A stretch of 64,000 nucleotides of DNA, taken from positions 2,542,001-2,606,000 of the forward strand of contig RCSZ01000004.1 of the NCBI GenBank assembly GCA_014898425.1, given 5' to 3'. The translations under genes and the position numbers were made by a program. The stretch comes from Botryotinia globosa. Its lineage: Eukaryota; Ascomycota; Leotiomycetes; Helotiales; Sclerotiniaceae. Under the pieces are notes generated by a model. It did not search any database and had not been told where the DNA came from. It was given only the letters and a program-made list of their open reading frames with translations. Shown here piece by piece: positions 38,030 to 50,846 of the stretch; the first letter of the stretch is position 1; every line of letters starts with the position of its first letter.

Positions 38030-39180
38030 AACTAATTTATCATGTGTATCAAGGATGGTATATCGAGGCGCAATCGGGCGTTTGTGGGAAAAAGATACCT
38101 AATACAGTTTGTATGTGGTAGATAGTATGATCTGTCTAGGCTTTGTAGACTCGTACCAATTCAAGGATTTTCTACAAGCTCATCTCTGTGGGAATTCCCT
38201 TTGCAACTGCAGCCTCGTCCCCGATGGCCGGACGGATAATGGAGAAACTTTGACATAGGAATTCCGTATGCAATATAGAGATCTGGACGTGTACAGGCCG
38301 ATTGCAAGCCGATTGGCAAACTAGGAAGATGGATCCGCTGACAAAGATGACACTTCTCCAAGTTTAGCAGATCCCCCGAACACTTATTACTAAACAACAA
38401 CCTTAATACTTTGAAAAAATTTATAAGCCACACGCAACCTTTCAATTCATATCTCCAAGCACACATGGAAAGATAATTGGTTGTCTTTTATCTACGTCCT
38501 TGTAGATTCATCTCTGACCTGCATATATGCGGACAAGACGGTAGTTGCTACTAGCTAGTCCTCTTTTTTATTCCGACCATACAATGAGCAGCGATACTCT
38601 CATGATATCCAGTGATAATCGGGAATTCGTCACAAGTCGGGAAGGTGGTTAAATGGTGGCTATCGTGCATGTTTCTAGAATGAGAAGCTTGTGGCCTGGC
38701 GAGTTCTTGGCATTCCACTCACGAGCATTGCTCTATACCAACTCTGAGATTCCTTGCAGATATTTGAAGAAAAATAAAAATCTTGGTGGGCAACGGCCGT
38801 CCCCGATTTGTGCTATCAGTAGTTTGGTATATGCGCGTCGAGATCGTTTCGTATCTTTGATGTGTTATTCGTCGGTGGAGTTGAAGATCTTTGAGGGTGG
38901 GTGGAAAATGGGTGGAATGGGAAGGCAAAATAAGTGAGTGGTACCTGCCTCTTTCATAACCACCATCGTGGAGGGGAAAAACAATGTGGATAGCTTCACA
39001 TGTAGGACGTCACAATCTACATTGATGCGACTCTTAGGACGTGGACGATATAATCCATTGTCTGAAGTATAAAGAGTCATGTATTTCCATCCAAGCTTTT
39101 GATCAACCAGCAATCCTCCCCAACAGCAGATCAATCCCCACGGCTTTTCTCTCCATCTTTCTTGGCATTCCAACTTCATC
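38030..39180. other. Intergenic spacer
   Basis: About 1.15 kb between KRR1 and the S1-type nuclease, both plus strand. No supported gene, repeat or RNA is seen. Confidence 0.45.
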
Positions 39181-40664
39181 ATGAAGGTTCAAACTAGTGC
39201 AGCTCTTCTCCTCTCCTCTTGGGTCCCAGCTACATACGCTTGGGGTACCTTGGGGCATCACACTGTTGGATACGTTGCCACTAACTTCGGTGAGTACTGA
39301 TCTTCACCGTCATACCATACATATACATATCTCTAATGTCACATTTCCGCAGTCTCTACTGCCACAAAGACCTATTTCCAAGACATTTTGGGCAATACCA
39401 GCACAGATTATTTGGCCTCTGTTGCTACTTGGGTTAGTCTTCCAATTTAGATATGAAAGTAAACATCATTTTTCTAAACCCTCTACAGGCTGATTCATAC
39501 CGATACACCACTGCTGGAACTTTCTCGGCACCTTACCATTTCATTGATGCTCAAGATAGTCCACCTACTTGTGAGTAAAGATATTTTTACAACGAGCCCC
39601 TCAAGTGGATTGACAAGGGGAAACTTATCGGCTCAACTCAACTACCTTACCTCAACTACCTTACCGAGTAAAACGATACTGATGCAACACTTTTTCAGCT
39701 TGTGGTGTTTCATACTCCAGAGATTGTGGATCTGCAGGATGTGTCGTTAGTGCCATCAACAACTATGTGAGTCTATTGTAGATCAATGACAGTTACAAGT
39801 GATGCTAATTCACGATAGACAACCATCTTACAAAAGGGCACTGCAAGTGCTGCCAATTTGGACATTGCTGCCAAGGTAAGCACCAATCCTTACTTCAGAA
39901 ACCATTACTAATATTCCCTAGATGATCATTCACGTATGTTTTGGATTTCTCTCCCAATTCTGGATTCCATCATGTCTTCATTCTCCTTATTCTACATGTC
40001 ATTTCCAAGGCACATGGACATCTCGCACAAAAAAGATGCTCCGTACCATTTTTGTCCCCACGTGGGCGAACCGTCAATATATCCATAACCAACCCTTGCT
40101 CATAAATCCTAGTTCGTCGGCGACATCCACCAACCTCTCCACGATGAAAACCTCGATGTAGGTGGTAACACCATCTCCGTCACCTATGCCGGCAAAACCA
40201 CCAACCTCCATTCAGTTTGGGACACTGCTATTCCCGAACAATACACTGGCGGTTACGCACTTTCTGATGCCAAGAGCTGGGCAGCAACTCTCACTACCGC
40301 CATTAAAACCGGAACATATTCTTCCTTAAAAGCGGGCTGGACCGAAAACATCGATATCGATGACCCAATTACTTCCTCAATGGTTTGGGCATCTGATACA
40401 AATGCCCATGTCTGCAGTACTGTTTTTTCCTCGGGAGTTGCGGCGGTTAAGACTGGTGATTTGAGTACCAATGGATATTATACAGCTGCAATCCCAGTGG
40501 TTAACTTGCAGATTGCCAAGGCAGGATACAGGTTAGCAGCAGTTCCTCACTTTCTTTATTTCTATGGAGGAATTGGGATTTGGAGAGTATGATAGCTAAC
40601 CATTGATAAAAACAGACTTGCAGCTTGGTTGGACTTGATTGCTACTGGTACTACTGACCTCTAA
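39181..40664 (+). CDS. Secreted S1/P1-type zinc nuclease
   Basis: Eight exons (39181-39289, 39353-39432, 39489-39570, 39699-39766, 39819-39875, 39922-39933, 40113-40531, 40616-40664) give 291 residues; phases agree throughout. A 20-residue signal peptide ends before WGTLGHH, so Trp is the predicted mature N-terminus. In S1/P1 nucleases that Trp and the following His bind zinc. Other ligands are visible in YHFIDAQD and in HFVGDIHQPLH. The sixth exon is only 12 nt and encodes MIIH. Its His aligns with the first His of the HFxGDxHQPLH zinc motif. The enzyme degrades single-stranded DNA and RNA outside the cell, giving nucleotides or phosphate. Length matches fungal S1 (about 287 residues). Confidence 0.92.
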
Positions 40665-42628
40665 ATAAAATGAGAGTTGGAAGGAGGGGAAAAATGAAGG
40701 AAAAAAGCAGGGGGAAGTGTATATACAATGGCTAGTTTCAAAATGTCAATATTCATCCCTAGGTAACTTTTAAATACACAATGCATACAATTTTAACAAA
40801 CAAATCTCAGTATTTCTGATGAGATAACAACGCAAGATCATTCAAGATGGAATGAAAACTCACAGAGGTTAGGAGAGCTATTCAATATAACGAACTATGA
40901 GCGAAACAGTATTTTTCAGACCAATCTTGCTAGCGTGGCTCCGAGTTAAATGTTCATCAGTTTCTATCTAGAACTATACAGTCGAATTTCTATAAATATA
41001 TGGAGAGATAGATATCCGGACATACAATCCTGCTTACCTTAGCGAGAGTGGGCGAGGGGGTATGTAGTACAGTAACATATATATGTACATAAAACTCTTG
41101 GCTATGAATTCATTTAGACTATTCTTTCATCTAGTAAATACACGACTATCAATCTTTATGGAAATTAGCCTACTTTCAGGATTGTTTCATATTTATGTCG
41201 TATAATCGCAGAACAATACTAGTATAGATAGATAGAAATATTCTCTACATTCAAACTAACAAATCGTTTCCGTATACCCCATTTCAGGAATTCTCACAAA
41301 TTACATATGGACTCCTTCAAGCGCGAACTAGAAAATTCGATTCGGTGGTATATCATCGGCTCAACTTTAACTCGGAGTACAACAATACTTGGTCTGTAGA
41401 TAGATGTCAAATTACGTGGTTTTATCCATACTTTTAAATAGTATAGTAATGATCTTTTTCTTTACAGTTCGGGACTAGCTGTTTTCTTATGCATAAGCTA
41501 CCTATTGATACCTAGGTAGACGGACGTATTAGTGAGATGAATCGAGATATTTCAGGATGTTATTTGGTGTTGGCACTGAGATGGAATAAACGGGATGATT
41601 GGAGAATTTTCCTGTTGTTGCATATTGCGTAGTGTGTGGATTGATTAATCATTGTAGAATAGTTATGATAGGAATCTGCAATGTCGAGATTTCCATCACC
41701 CATATAGGAAATGGAGATAGATACGACATTATCACAATGAGAAGTCAATGAAACAGAGGAGGTATAAACGTCGGAACAATATCTCTATTTATCCCTTTAC
41801 TACATAACCAAACCACCCTCTTTAGTCTCATCTCATGTCTTCCACTTCATCACCAGATTCCGTACCAAATCAACATGCTGTTTCTTCTTCCTTCCCATCT
41901 CGTCTTATCTACCACTTCCAATTCCAATCCATATATCACCAGCGTCAACCTCTCTGCCATCCAACCATCACCATATCTCTATATTAGATATAAATATTAT
42001 ACGTATAATAATTCCCAAGTCCAGCCACCCGCCCACCAAGTAAAGCTCCCAAGCCCACTTGCTTTTCCAAATCCCCAGTCCAATCTTCACCAGAAAGAGA
42101 TAGGACAGAAATTGTTCCTGCAAAAAGTTCGTTCCAAGAAAGACTAACGTCCGCGCCAAAAGAATCGTGTATGAACATCAATCACATATACGCATCATAA
42201 AAATTTAAAGAAAAAAAGTAATCAAGTACAAACACTCAGGTCCATCACTCCGTCTCCCTCCAATCCGTGATACAAATAAAGCATAAAAATAGGGGTATAA
42301 ATACGACTGAAAAAACTGGCAAGGAAACTAGTTCCGATGGACTTCAAAAGTGTCGTTTCTAGGATATGGAGTATTCGGGAACTCCTACGCCATAGGTGAC
42401 ATATTTATTAGTTTGAAGGAACGATTCGAAGTAAAAGTGAATGTTGCGTTGAGCAAAAATAATATAAGAATGTATGTGTTGGACAGAAAGTGAAGTCATG
42501 ATAAAAGCGAAACCGCAGAAAATATTACGTGGTCCAGACGTATTAGAAGATAGTATATGAAAAGATATCCAGGAGATGGGAAATTATACGATGAGAAATG
42601 AGGATATAGTACCATCAAATGGCAGTGA
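40665..42628. other. Intergenic spacer between convergent genes
   Basis: About 2 kb between the stop codons of the nuclease and SUN genes. One ACCTAGGT palindrome lies at 41510-41517. Short frames only; no element recognised. Confidence 0.45.
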
Positions 42629-44496
42629 TTAGATCAAGAAGCCGATGGCGAGTAGTAGAGGGAGGCCAAATATCGAATTTGATAATTCGGTTGATGTAGC
42701 TGCCGATTTCTTCGTACTCGACGCTGTTGCAGAAGCGGTTTCGGCGACACTTGCGATTGGACTCATCACTCCAGTTCCAGTGCTGGACACGGTTTGGGCA
42801 AGGGAGACACTCGATGCGCCAACAGTAGAGTTTCCAGCTTGGAGGAACACGTGAGCGTCGTCGGTTGGATAGGTGGAAGCAACAATGGAGGTCGTTGTGT
42901 GACTGAAAAGTGAGGAAGTTGGACTCGCTTTGGTAGAAATCGACAAAGATAAGATTGCGGAAGAGGAGGAGGAGGAGGAGGAGGAGGAGGAGGAGGAGGA
43001 GGAGGAGGAGGAGGATGAGGAGGAGGATGAGGAGGAGGATGAGGAGGAGGAGGAGGAGGAGGAGGAGGAGGAGGAGGATGAGGAGGAGGAGGAGGATGAG
43101 GAGGAAGAAGAAGAAGAAGAAGACGAAGACGAAGACGAAGATGAAGACGAAGACGAAGACGAAGACGAAGACGAAGACAAAGAAGAAGAAGAAGAAGATG
43201 TAGATGCGGATGTAGATGTAGACGAGGAAGAACTGCTAGTTGATGGAGGTGGAGTTGACGAAGTAGTTGGAGTAGAAGATGATGGAGGTGGAGTTGACGA
43301 AGTAGTTGGAGTAGACGATGATGAGTTGGGAGTTGGGGTTGGGGTTGGCGAAGGAGTTGGCGAAGGAGTTGGCGAAGCACTACTTGAAGCAGCTTTAGAC
43401 GACGAGGAAGCCGAAGATCCAGAACCGGCAAGCTCAAACACCACAACATCGGCAGTTAGACCTGAAGGGACAGTGACAACACAAAAGTTGGCACCTCCAG
43501 CCCCTGAAGCTTGATCGGCGCTGGTAACTCCTCCAATTCCATCAACCGATGGATCAATTGAACAAGGAAGTCCATTACATCCAGACCCAGAACATTCAAT
43601 CTTGATACCGAAAGTAGGCATGGTATCTGAAAGGGAGGAGGATGTCCAAATTGGATTCCAACCAATTTTAAGGTAGGTATCACCGTTGGCGATAGTGTTA
43701 GCTCCGGCAACATATGGAGCCCAATTTCCAATAGGTTTTGAGCCATCACCCCAAATACAAGCATCAGCAGTCGAGACTCCTGGAGCATTGATATAGTAGC
43801 TATAGACTGTTAGGATAATAAAATCACAGTGTGATGTTCAATACTCACTGAGCCGCGGTTTCACACCAGTAGCCTGTACCTGGAACCGCCAATTGAGAGG
43901 ATCCATCCACCGATGTTGGAATCAACATAGCCTCATTTCCAGGTAGAACTGTTTGACAGAATGAAACGCTTCCACCACAGCTGTTTACGACTCCAACTGT
44001 ACCAGTCCCTGACACACAATAAGGTTGGTTGGAGAACGGTTTGCTGACTTTGCCATTTGAGTCGCAGTATAATCCTCCATCCTAAAAAGCGATTAGTTTT
44101 TCATTTAGACCCAAAATAATTCCAACATACCATAGATAATGGATAAGTGTATGAAGTGGCTTTTGGATTCCATTGCGCCATCACTTGACCAGGAGGGCAA
44201 GCATATGGACAATATAAGCCTGGAGTACAAGCTTCATCCGGACTCATTGCCCATCCCGCATTTTTAGAATCGGGTGTAACAGCAACCAATCCAGCATCCG
44301 TTGGGAATTCGCAAGTACCACGCTTTTGTAACAAGTTCGTAGAATCTTCTGCTCGCGGTGAAGCATGAATTCTATTATGAGAGTGTCGTTTTTGTAGAAT
44401 ATCGAGATGTGAAAGTCCGCGGCCCAGCTTGGCTTCGCAAGGTAACAATAAGATTGCTGCGGCAGCAATTGCGATTGGTATATTGAGGAACTTCAT
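42629..44496 (-). CDS. SUN-family cell-wall protein (GH132) with poly-Ser tail
   Basis: Three exons (44496-44131, 44081-43849, 43799-42629) give 589 residues; both introns are 49 bp. A signal peptide covers about residues 1-22. A LQKR dibasic site near residue 59 may be cut by a Kex2-like protease. The conserved SUN domain has the cysteine-rich block around YPLSMDGGLYCDSNGK, then PGTGYWCET and GVSTADACIWG. After about residue 360 the chain is Ser/Thr/Pro-rich, with an unbroken run of roughly 75 serines. It ends in a hydrophobic segment after a small-residue region, as in GPI-anchored proteins. SUN proteins (Sim1/Uth1/Nca3) act in wall remodelling and septation on beta-glucan. The long tail suggests the GPI-type (Adg3-like) subgroup; that assignment is tentative. 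Confidence 0.9.
42961..43197. repeat. Trinucleotide repeat encoding poly-serine
   Basis: On the plus strand this is mostly GAG/GAT, then a block of GAA/GAC triplets; on the coding (minus) strand nearly every codon is a TCN serine. The shift in repeat unit shows two separately expanded blocks. The plus strand reads as poly-Glu only because of this. Confidence 0.85.
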
Positions 44497-46368
44497 TGTG
44501 AAAGTTGTGAAGTCTGCGATCTACCGAATTCAGCTCGTGTTGCAAGATCTTTGATGCGCTTTTTGTTCTGCGTATATCCTCTCTACCTCTCGTATTCGTT
44601 GGCGAAAACTTGGTGTATGGTATTTCCCCTTCAAGCTAATGATACCCAGGATGTCAATAGAGTCAATAACAAGTCAATTTTCAAAATGAGGGAGGTGCTT
44701 TCTAGAGCAAATTTAATGAGCGTAATGGCGACGAGCAACCAAAAAAGAGTGAACGTTGGACACACTTGGTATTGAAGAGAAGGACGAGGATAAAAGATGT
44801 AGGGAGTAAGGGTGGGCGGGTGGATAAACGGTTCAGTTGGAGGTATCTGCGCTTGCAGGTCACCAAATCCATATAGGAATGGCTTAGGAACGCCCGCCAA
44901 AAAGGTCAACGCATTTCCCCATTTCCTCTTTCCTATCTTTCTCATCACACGTTAGTTCATATTGAGTCTTTGACAGGCTTTGCACAGGCGGTATAGGAAA
45001 TTGGATGATAGAAACCATGAATTTAACCTCAATTAGTCTTTTATCTTCCGTTCAATTCCAAGATTGATTGGACATGTGAAAAGCCATAATGTTGTGTTCC
45101 TGACGCTAATGTCGAACGGGAATTAAAATGAAGGGATCGACCAATGATAAGACCCATGTAGTTGAGATAGATGAAATTAAATGAACCAAAGAAGGTTTAG
45201 AGCTGATTTGAAGACATGCTTCTGATCCTTGTGTTTTTTTTCTTGGCTGTTGGCGGGAAATATCTCATAATATCATCAATTGAATGATGAAATTTGACAT
45301 CCGTAATAGACCACCACGAAAGTCGAATCAATCAAATCAATGCTAAGAACACTTCTCGTTAAAAGATTTGCATCCCCTCTTCTCGCAAATTGTTACATCT
45401 TGAACTCTGAAGATCAATTCCCCCCTTTTCTTCTCCAATTCAATAGTTACAGACTCAGACTGCTAGCATTCGTATGTTTGGAGATAAGAAGAAAGGTATT
45501 GACGTAATTATTTATTTTCTACAATGCCAGATATGCATAGACTTAGGTATATGCATGGAAGCATTCTCCCGATTGTTTATTTTGGAAACCAGCTGGAATG
45601 CGGGTACATATCCATACTGACATGTATTAAGCCAAACTTTCGGCAAATCTTATTGAATATCGGATAACTTCAAGGAGGCACAGCACATACCGGTACCTGG
45701 GTTTGTATTGGGAAAAAAGGTATCGGGGATCAAGCGATTGCGGAGGTGAACCCTTCTTGCAACTATGCCCAAAGGAGATCACAAAAGGAGATCACAAAAG
45801 GAGATCACGACACTTTCAACAATTTCGGCATTCGTTCGTGATACTCTCATCTCCATACTCCTAAATTGTAAGTGTCAAACTTTAGATGCGTATACTGAGA
45901 CAGGGACTTGTTTGGATGTGGTCAAGTTCAGAGTACTACTCAGATCCTCCCGATAACATGCTTACTACTGATGGATGTATGTATCTTGCAAATCCATGCG
46001 AAGGCTGAAAATGCTTTCTTTTCCTGTTGCGTGCCACTGGCGATAACAAAGGATTTTGAATCCATATCGCATGTTGCGCTCATGGCTTTCATCGTCAACG
46101 TCGTGTTGCAACCCAGATAATCCTGCTGTGGAACAAATCTCTATAGAAATGGTGAATTCGGCGATATCGTGGAACTTGCTTACAAAGAGTATGATCATAA
46201 TCACGTGGGTTGCCTCAAAGTGAATCGTCAGCCTCGCCCAAGGCTACTTAGCCTTGGGCTAGAACCCCACCACAGCTTGGAGCTACCCACAGCATACATT
46301 CATTACCTTCAATAATCACGGCCATCGAGACACAGTCTCTCAGTACGCAACAGATTGGCGCCTCAAAA
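44497..46368. promoter_or_regulatory. Divergent intergenic region, SUN to PPM1
   Basis: About 1.9 kb between divergent starts. A 13-bp AAAAGGAGATCAC unit is repeated three times at 45771-45808. Frames here are short and unconvincing. Confidence 0.5.
45771..45808. repeat. 13-bp tandem repeat x3
   Basis: Three almost exact copies of AAAAGGAGATCAC. No function can be assigned from sequence. Confidence 0.8.
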
Positions 46369-47603
46369 ATGTCTACACAGCAAATACCCAACCTTCTCTC
46401 ATTGCGAGGCGGATCTCGGTCTCGCGGCAGAGGTAGAGGGCAAGGCCTGCGCGATCCTTTGAATCCTCATTCAGAGGTCTCTTCGAATCGTAAAGATAAT
46501 GCCATTCAAGGTACCGACACAGATGCAGCTGTATCTCGTCTTAGTGCAGTCAACCTTGGCTATCTAGAGGACCACTTTGCTCATTATTTCGTCAAAGGAA
46601 GTGGAACACGAAGGCTGCCAATCATAAATAGAGGTTCGTTAGCCTTCGTTGCTGCGAGTGCAGTCCACTGACCTACTCGGAACCAGCTAATCTGTGACTT
46701 TGATTAGGTACATATTCTCGTACTACTGCTTTAGACCTCCTCATCGAATCCTTCTTATCTCAGCCTGATAATTCTACTTCACAGCAAAAACAAATAATAT
46801 CTTTGGGTGCAGGAACAGATACTCGCTATTTTCGTCTTCGGGCGAAGAACCTGCACAATAATGTCATTTACCATGAATTTGATTTCCCCTCTGTATGCGT
46901 TGCGAAAAATCATTTAGTACAACAAAATCATGCAGAACTCATTGGGAATGAAAAGTTCTTTGAAATCGGACAAAAAGATGGCGAGCTTGCAGAATTCACG
47001 GCGGCTAGTGGGCCACAAGAAAATACAGAATGGGGATTCAGCCGGACTATTGAGACTCGTTCAGAAGTTGGATACGTGTGCCATCCTTTGGACCTCCGGA
47101 AACTACCCGGCGCAATTGGTCTCGATTCATTTCATGGTATCAAGAGTGATATTGCCACATTGATAATATCCGAATGTTGCCTTTGCTATCTTGAGGTGAA
47201 CGCGGCACAAAGCATCATAAAATGGTTTACAGACAAGATCCCAAGTATTGGGATTGTTCTTTACGAGCCAGTGGGAGTACACGATGCTTTTGGACAAATG
47301 ATGGTAGAAAATCTAGCATCAAGAGGAATCACTATGCCTACGGTGCAGAAGTATAAGACGCTTAATGATCAGAAGGATAGACTAGTAGGTCTTGGGTTTG
47401 GTAACGCGAAGGGTGGCATTAATGCCGTGAGCATAGAAGATTTCTGGGAACATTGGGTCGCACGCAAAGAAAGAGAAAGAGTGGACAGGCTCGAGGGACT
47501 AGATGAAGTTGAGGAATGGCTTCTACTGGCGAGACATTATTCTGTTGTCTGGGGGTGGACAGACGATTTAGGATTCGAGGGTCTAAAGGCGCTAAGGTCT
47601 TGA
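46369..47603 (+). CDS. PPM1: Leucine carboxyl methyltransferase (PP2A), Ppm1/LCMT1
   Basis: Two exons (46369-46633, 46708-47603) give 386 residues; the intron is 74 bp with a GTTCGT donor. The N-terminus has an unusual SRGRGRGQG stretch. The SAM-binding motif is [13 protein letters not shown], followed by HEFDFPSV, then [10 protein letters not shown] and VLYEPVG, all typical of LCMT1. The enzyme methylates the C-terminal Leu of the PP2A catalytic subunit and so controls which regulatory subunits bind. Length is close to yeast Ppm1 (328) with extra loops. It is cytosolic by family. Confidence 0.93.
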
Positions 47604-48551
47604 TCTATAAATGATAACAGCCCATGAACAACTACAGGTGCATCGCTCCGGGCCAAATTTTCTATTTCATTGCTCTTAGACTTTGTAAGCCCAAAGCCAA
47701 TCTCGTGCTCCCTAAATGGCCGACGTTGTCAAGATTCATGTAATCCTCTTCACAAAAACTCAAAATTTTAGCTCAGAAGTCAAAACAATTACCGTTATAT
47801 CCCCCCCTTCCCCTTGATCTTCCCCAGAAACATGATGAAACAAATATAATGCCGCCCAATGCTTCATACGTTATGGCAGTTCGTCCGCTCTGAGAACCCA
47901 AGAATTTGCATGAATTATGAAATATGCATAATTAGCCGAGTCTTTCATAAGGTCTAAGACTCAAGGAGGTTGCGATTGATTGTCTCAAGATTAGATGGTC
48001 AATTCGCAATTTCGTTTGCGATCAATGCCATGACAATCCAACCACAGAGGTCCATGTTGAAAAGGGGCAAATTCAATGTAGTGTCTCTCAATACGATGGC
48101 ACACTGAAAGTGGTGTTAACATTGTCGACCAGTTTTCCGGATGAACCGGAACTTGACGTGAATCATCAACCTCCATGAAGATTCATTGGAGTGTCTCGTA
48201 CCCATCTTACGATACTTATTAGAAAACAATGAATTTGAAATTAAGCTTGCTTGTATTCTCTAAGAGTCCAAACACTCTTATTAGCTTCGAATCGTCTATA
48301 AAATGCCAAAACTAATGGTGTTTCGAATCCGTTTGAACATCACAAACATGTCAACTAATGAATCGGAATAACTCCGGAAAGAAGCCACATCCGCTCGTAC
48401 CGATGCGCTAAAACAGGATACGGATTCAGGTAAAACCACATACATTTCTCATCCTCCTTCAGGACAACAAAACTTCATATCATTCGAGCGTAACAACCAT
48501 TCTTTTGAACTTTTTTGTATCCAATGATACCCACACAGTAACTTCAAATTC
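47604..48551. other. Intergenic spacer
   Basis: About 0.95 kb between PPM1 and ATG22, both plus strand. No feature is recognised beyond the likely ATG22 promoter. Confidence 0.4.
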
Positions 48552-50449
48552 ATGGAAGATGGCGGTTCTGGGCTACGAGCCCCACGCTACCCAGCGGAAG
48601 ATACAAGTCCAACAAGCGATCGAGAGCTGAGAGGATTTTTTTGCTATGGATTGGCAGCTGAGGTGTTCGCTGTGTGTGCTGTCGGTATGTTGTATTCTCG
48701 AATTCGAAAAGGCCAAAGTTGACACAGTATATCAGGTTCATTTTTACCCGTTACATTAGAACAACTTGCTCGTGAACAAGGCGTTCTTTTTACAGACAAA
48801 ATCACACCTTGCACGGCGAAAAATGCAACCGCCATTGCAAATGCTACTGTTAATGCATTGATGTCAAGAGCTGAAGGCTCAGATACACATCAATGTATCA
48901 TTAACGTGTTTGGTACTGAGTTAACCACGGCAAGCTTTGCAATGTACACATTTTCTATTTCCGTGTTTATGCAGGCTCTTGCCCTTGTCTCTGTCAGCTC
49001 GGTTGCTGATCATGGTATGTTTGTTCGTAATTTTATTACTTATCTTAAATCTGACAGTTTCTAGGTACTTGGCGTAAGAAGCTTCTAGCAGGATTTGGCT
49101 TCACGGGATCCGTGTCTGCTATGCTTTTTCTTCTGGTAGTTCCACAGATTTTTGTAGTGGGGTCCCTGCTGACTGTCATCTGTGTTGTGTGTCTTGGATG
49201 CTCTTTTGTCATTCTTAATTCTTACTTGCCACTATTGGTTCTGAATCATCCACTTGCTCAGAGTAATGAAGATCATTCAAATGGCTCCTCATCTGTTCCT
49301 CTTCAGCCAATATCTCCCGGACAAAGTAACCGAAATCCGAGAGAGAGCTTCCGCCAAAGAGCTGACAAGGAAGTCGATATAGGATCCATGGCCGATTCTT
49401 CAGATCTTCAACTTTCCACACAGATATCATCTAAAGGAGTAGGGATTGGTTACATGGCTGCAGTTTCCGTGCAAGTAGTTTGCATTCTCATTTTATATTT
49501 CATGAACAAAATGGGGGTTTCGTCAACGCTTCCTTTGCGAGCAGTATTATTCTTCGTTGGGTCTTGGTGGCTTACATTTACAATTCCATCAATTATGTGG
49601 CTCCGAGATAGACCTGGACCACCACTACCAACAGCCCTGTATGAGGGGCGAGCTTTTGTACGTACTTGCATGTCATATACAATCTTCGCTTGGAAATCGT
49701 TATGGAAGACAGTCAAGGTTGCCGTCAAACTTCGACAAGTTTTAATTTTTCTTATTGCCTGGTTCCTCCTTTCAGATGCTTTGGCCACTATTTCAGCAAC
49801 CGCTATCTTGTTCGCTAGAACTGAGCTACAAATGGGAACTGTAGCCGTCGCTGTGCTATCTATAGTGGCCACCAGTTCTGGGATAGTCGGCGCTACGGTT
49901 TGGCCTATCATATCGAAACGATTCTGCTTGAGAACAAACCACATAATCGTCTGTTGTCTCTTACTTCTAGAATTGGTTCCATTGTATGGACTTCTCGGCT
50001 TTATACCGTTTGTACAGGCTTGGGGAGTAGGAGGTTTGCAGCAGTGGTATGAAATTTACCCTCTAGGTATCATTCACGGAATGGTGATGGGTGGCCTATC
50101 TTCATACTGTCGATCATTTTATGGTCTATTAATACCGCCCGGTAGTGAAGCTGCATTCTATGCATTATTCGCAATCACAGATAAAGGAAGCTCGGCGGTA
50201 GGACCGGCTATTGTTGGTAAAATTGTAGATGCAACAGGTCAAATTCGACCGGCATTTGGATTTTTAGCAGTTTTGATTGCCTTACCTGTTCCGCTCATTT
50301 GGATGGTAGATGTGGAGAAAGGACAAGAGGATGCTATTCGGATGGCTGGATTGATGAAGACTACTGATGATGGCCATGAAGATTTCGATTCTATTGAAGG
50401 ATCATCTGATGGTCATGAAGCGGAAGGGCTTATGCGAGATCATGATTAA
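48552..50449 (+). CDS. ATG22: Atg22-like vacuolar amino-acid effluxer
   Basis: Three exons (48552-48684, 48736-49014, 49065-50449) give 598 residues; the introns are 51 and 50 bp. The start [35 protein letters not shown] is split by the first intron and is typical of Atg22. Many hydrophobic helices follow in major-facilitator style. A hydrophilic loop (about residues 190-275) rich in Ser/Gln separates the two halves. The segment [26 protein letters not shown] is the family's conserved C-terminal block. Atg22 exports amino acids from the vacuole after autophagic breakdown. The tail is acidic. Confidence 0.95.
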
Positions 50450-50846
50450 GTGGCATATGTATATGTATATGCCACAGTTACGAATGAAATGACATTACTG
50501 CTCAGTTTGCAATAAATAACGTTTCGGACCAAGTGAAGTAAACTAGTCGAAAATTAATTCCTTATTATTCAACTATTGACTGACCACAAATATGACTCCC
50601 ATTTACGAGATACATCGCTGACTCAGCAATATCAAAATCCCTGCTGAATGTCAGCACCTTGCATTAGCTTACCCGCAGATATGGCACCAACTCGGTTCCA
50701 CCACCCCTTAACTCCGCCATAAAGGTATGGCTAGGTCAGCATGCTGCGTTTCTCTTTGCAAAATTTCATCAATCATGTTTCTAACTTCACTTGCTTTACT
50801 TGCAAGTGTTTATACTACTCAGCCAATACCGCCGCAGTCCGGAAAC
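50450..50846. other. Short intergenic spacer with TGACTCA
   Basis: About 0.4 kb between ATG22 and the DUF3425 gene. A TGACTCA palindrome lies at 50619-50625. If translation starts at the ATG at 50727, part of this spacer is coding. Confidence 0.45.

Noticed and set aside
42930..43514. Plus-strand poly-Glu/Asp open frame
   Set aside because: It is the antisense of the SUN serine tract; it has no start context, domain or splice logic of its own.
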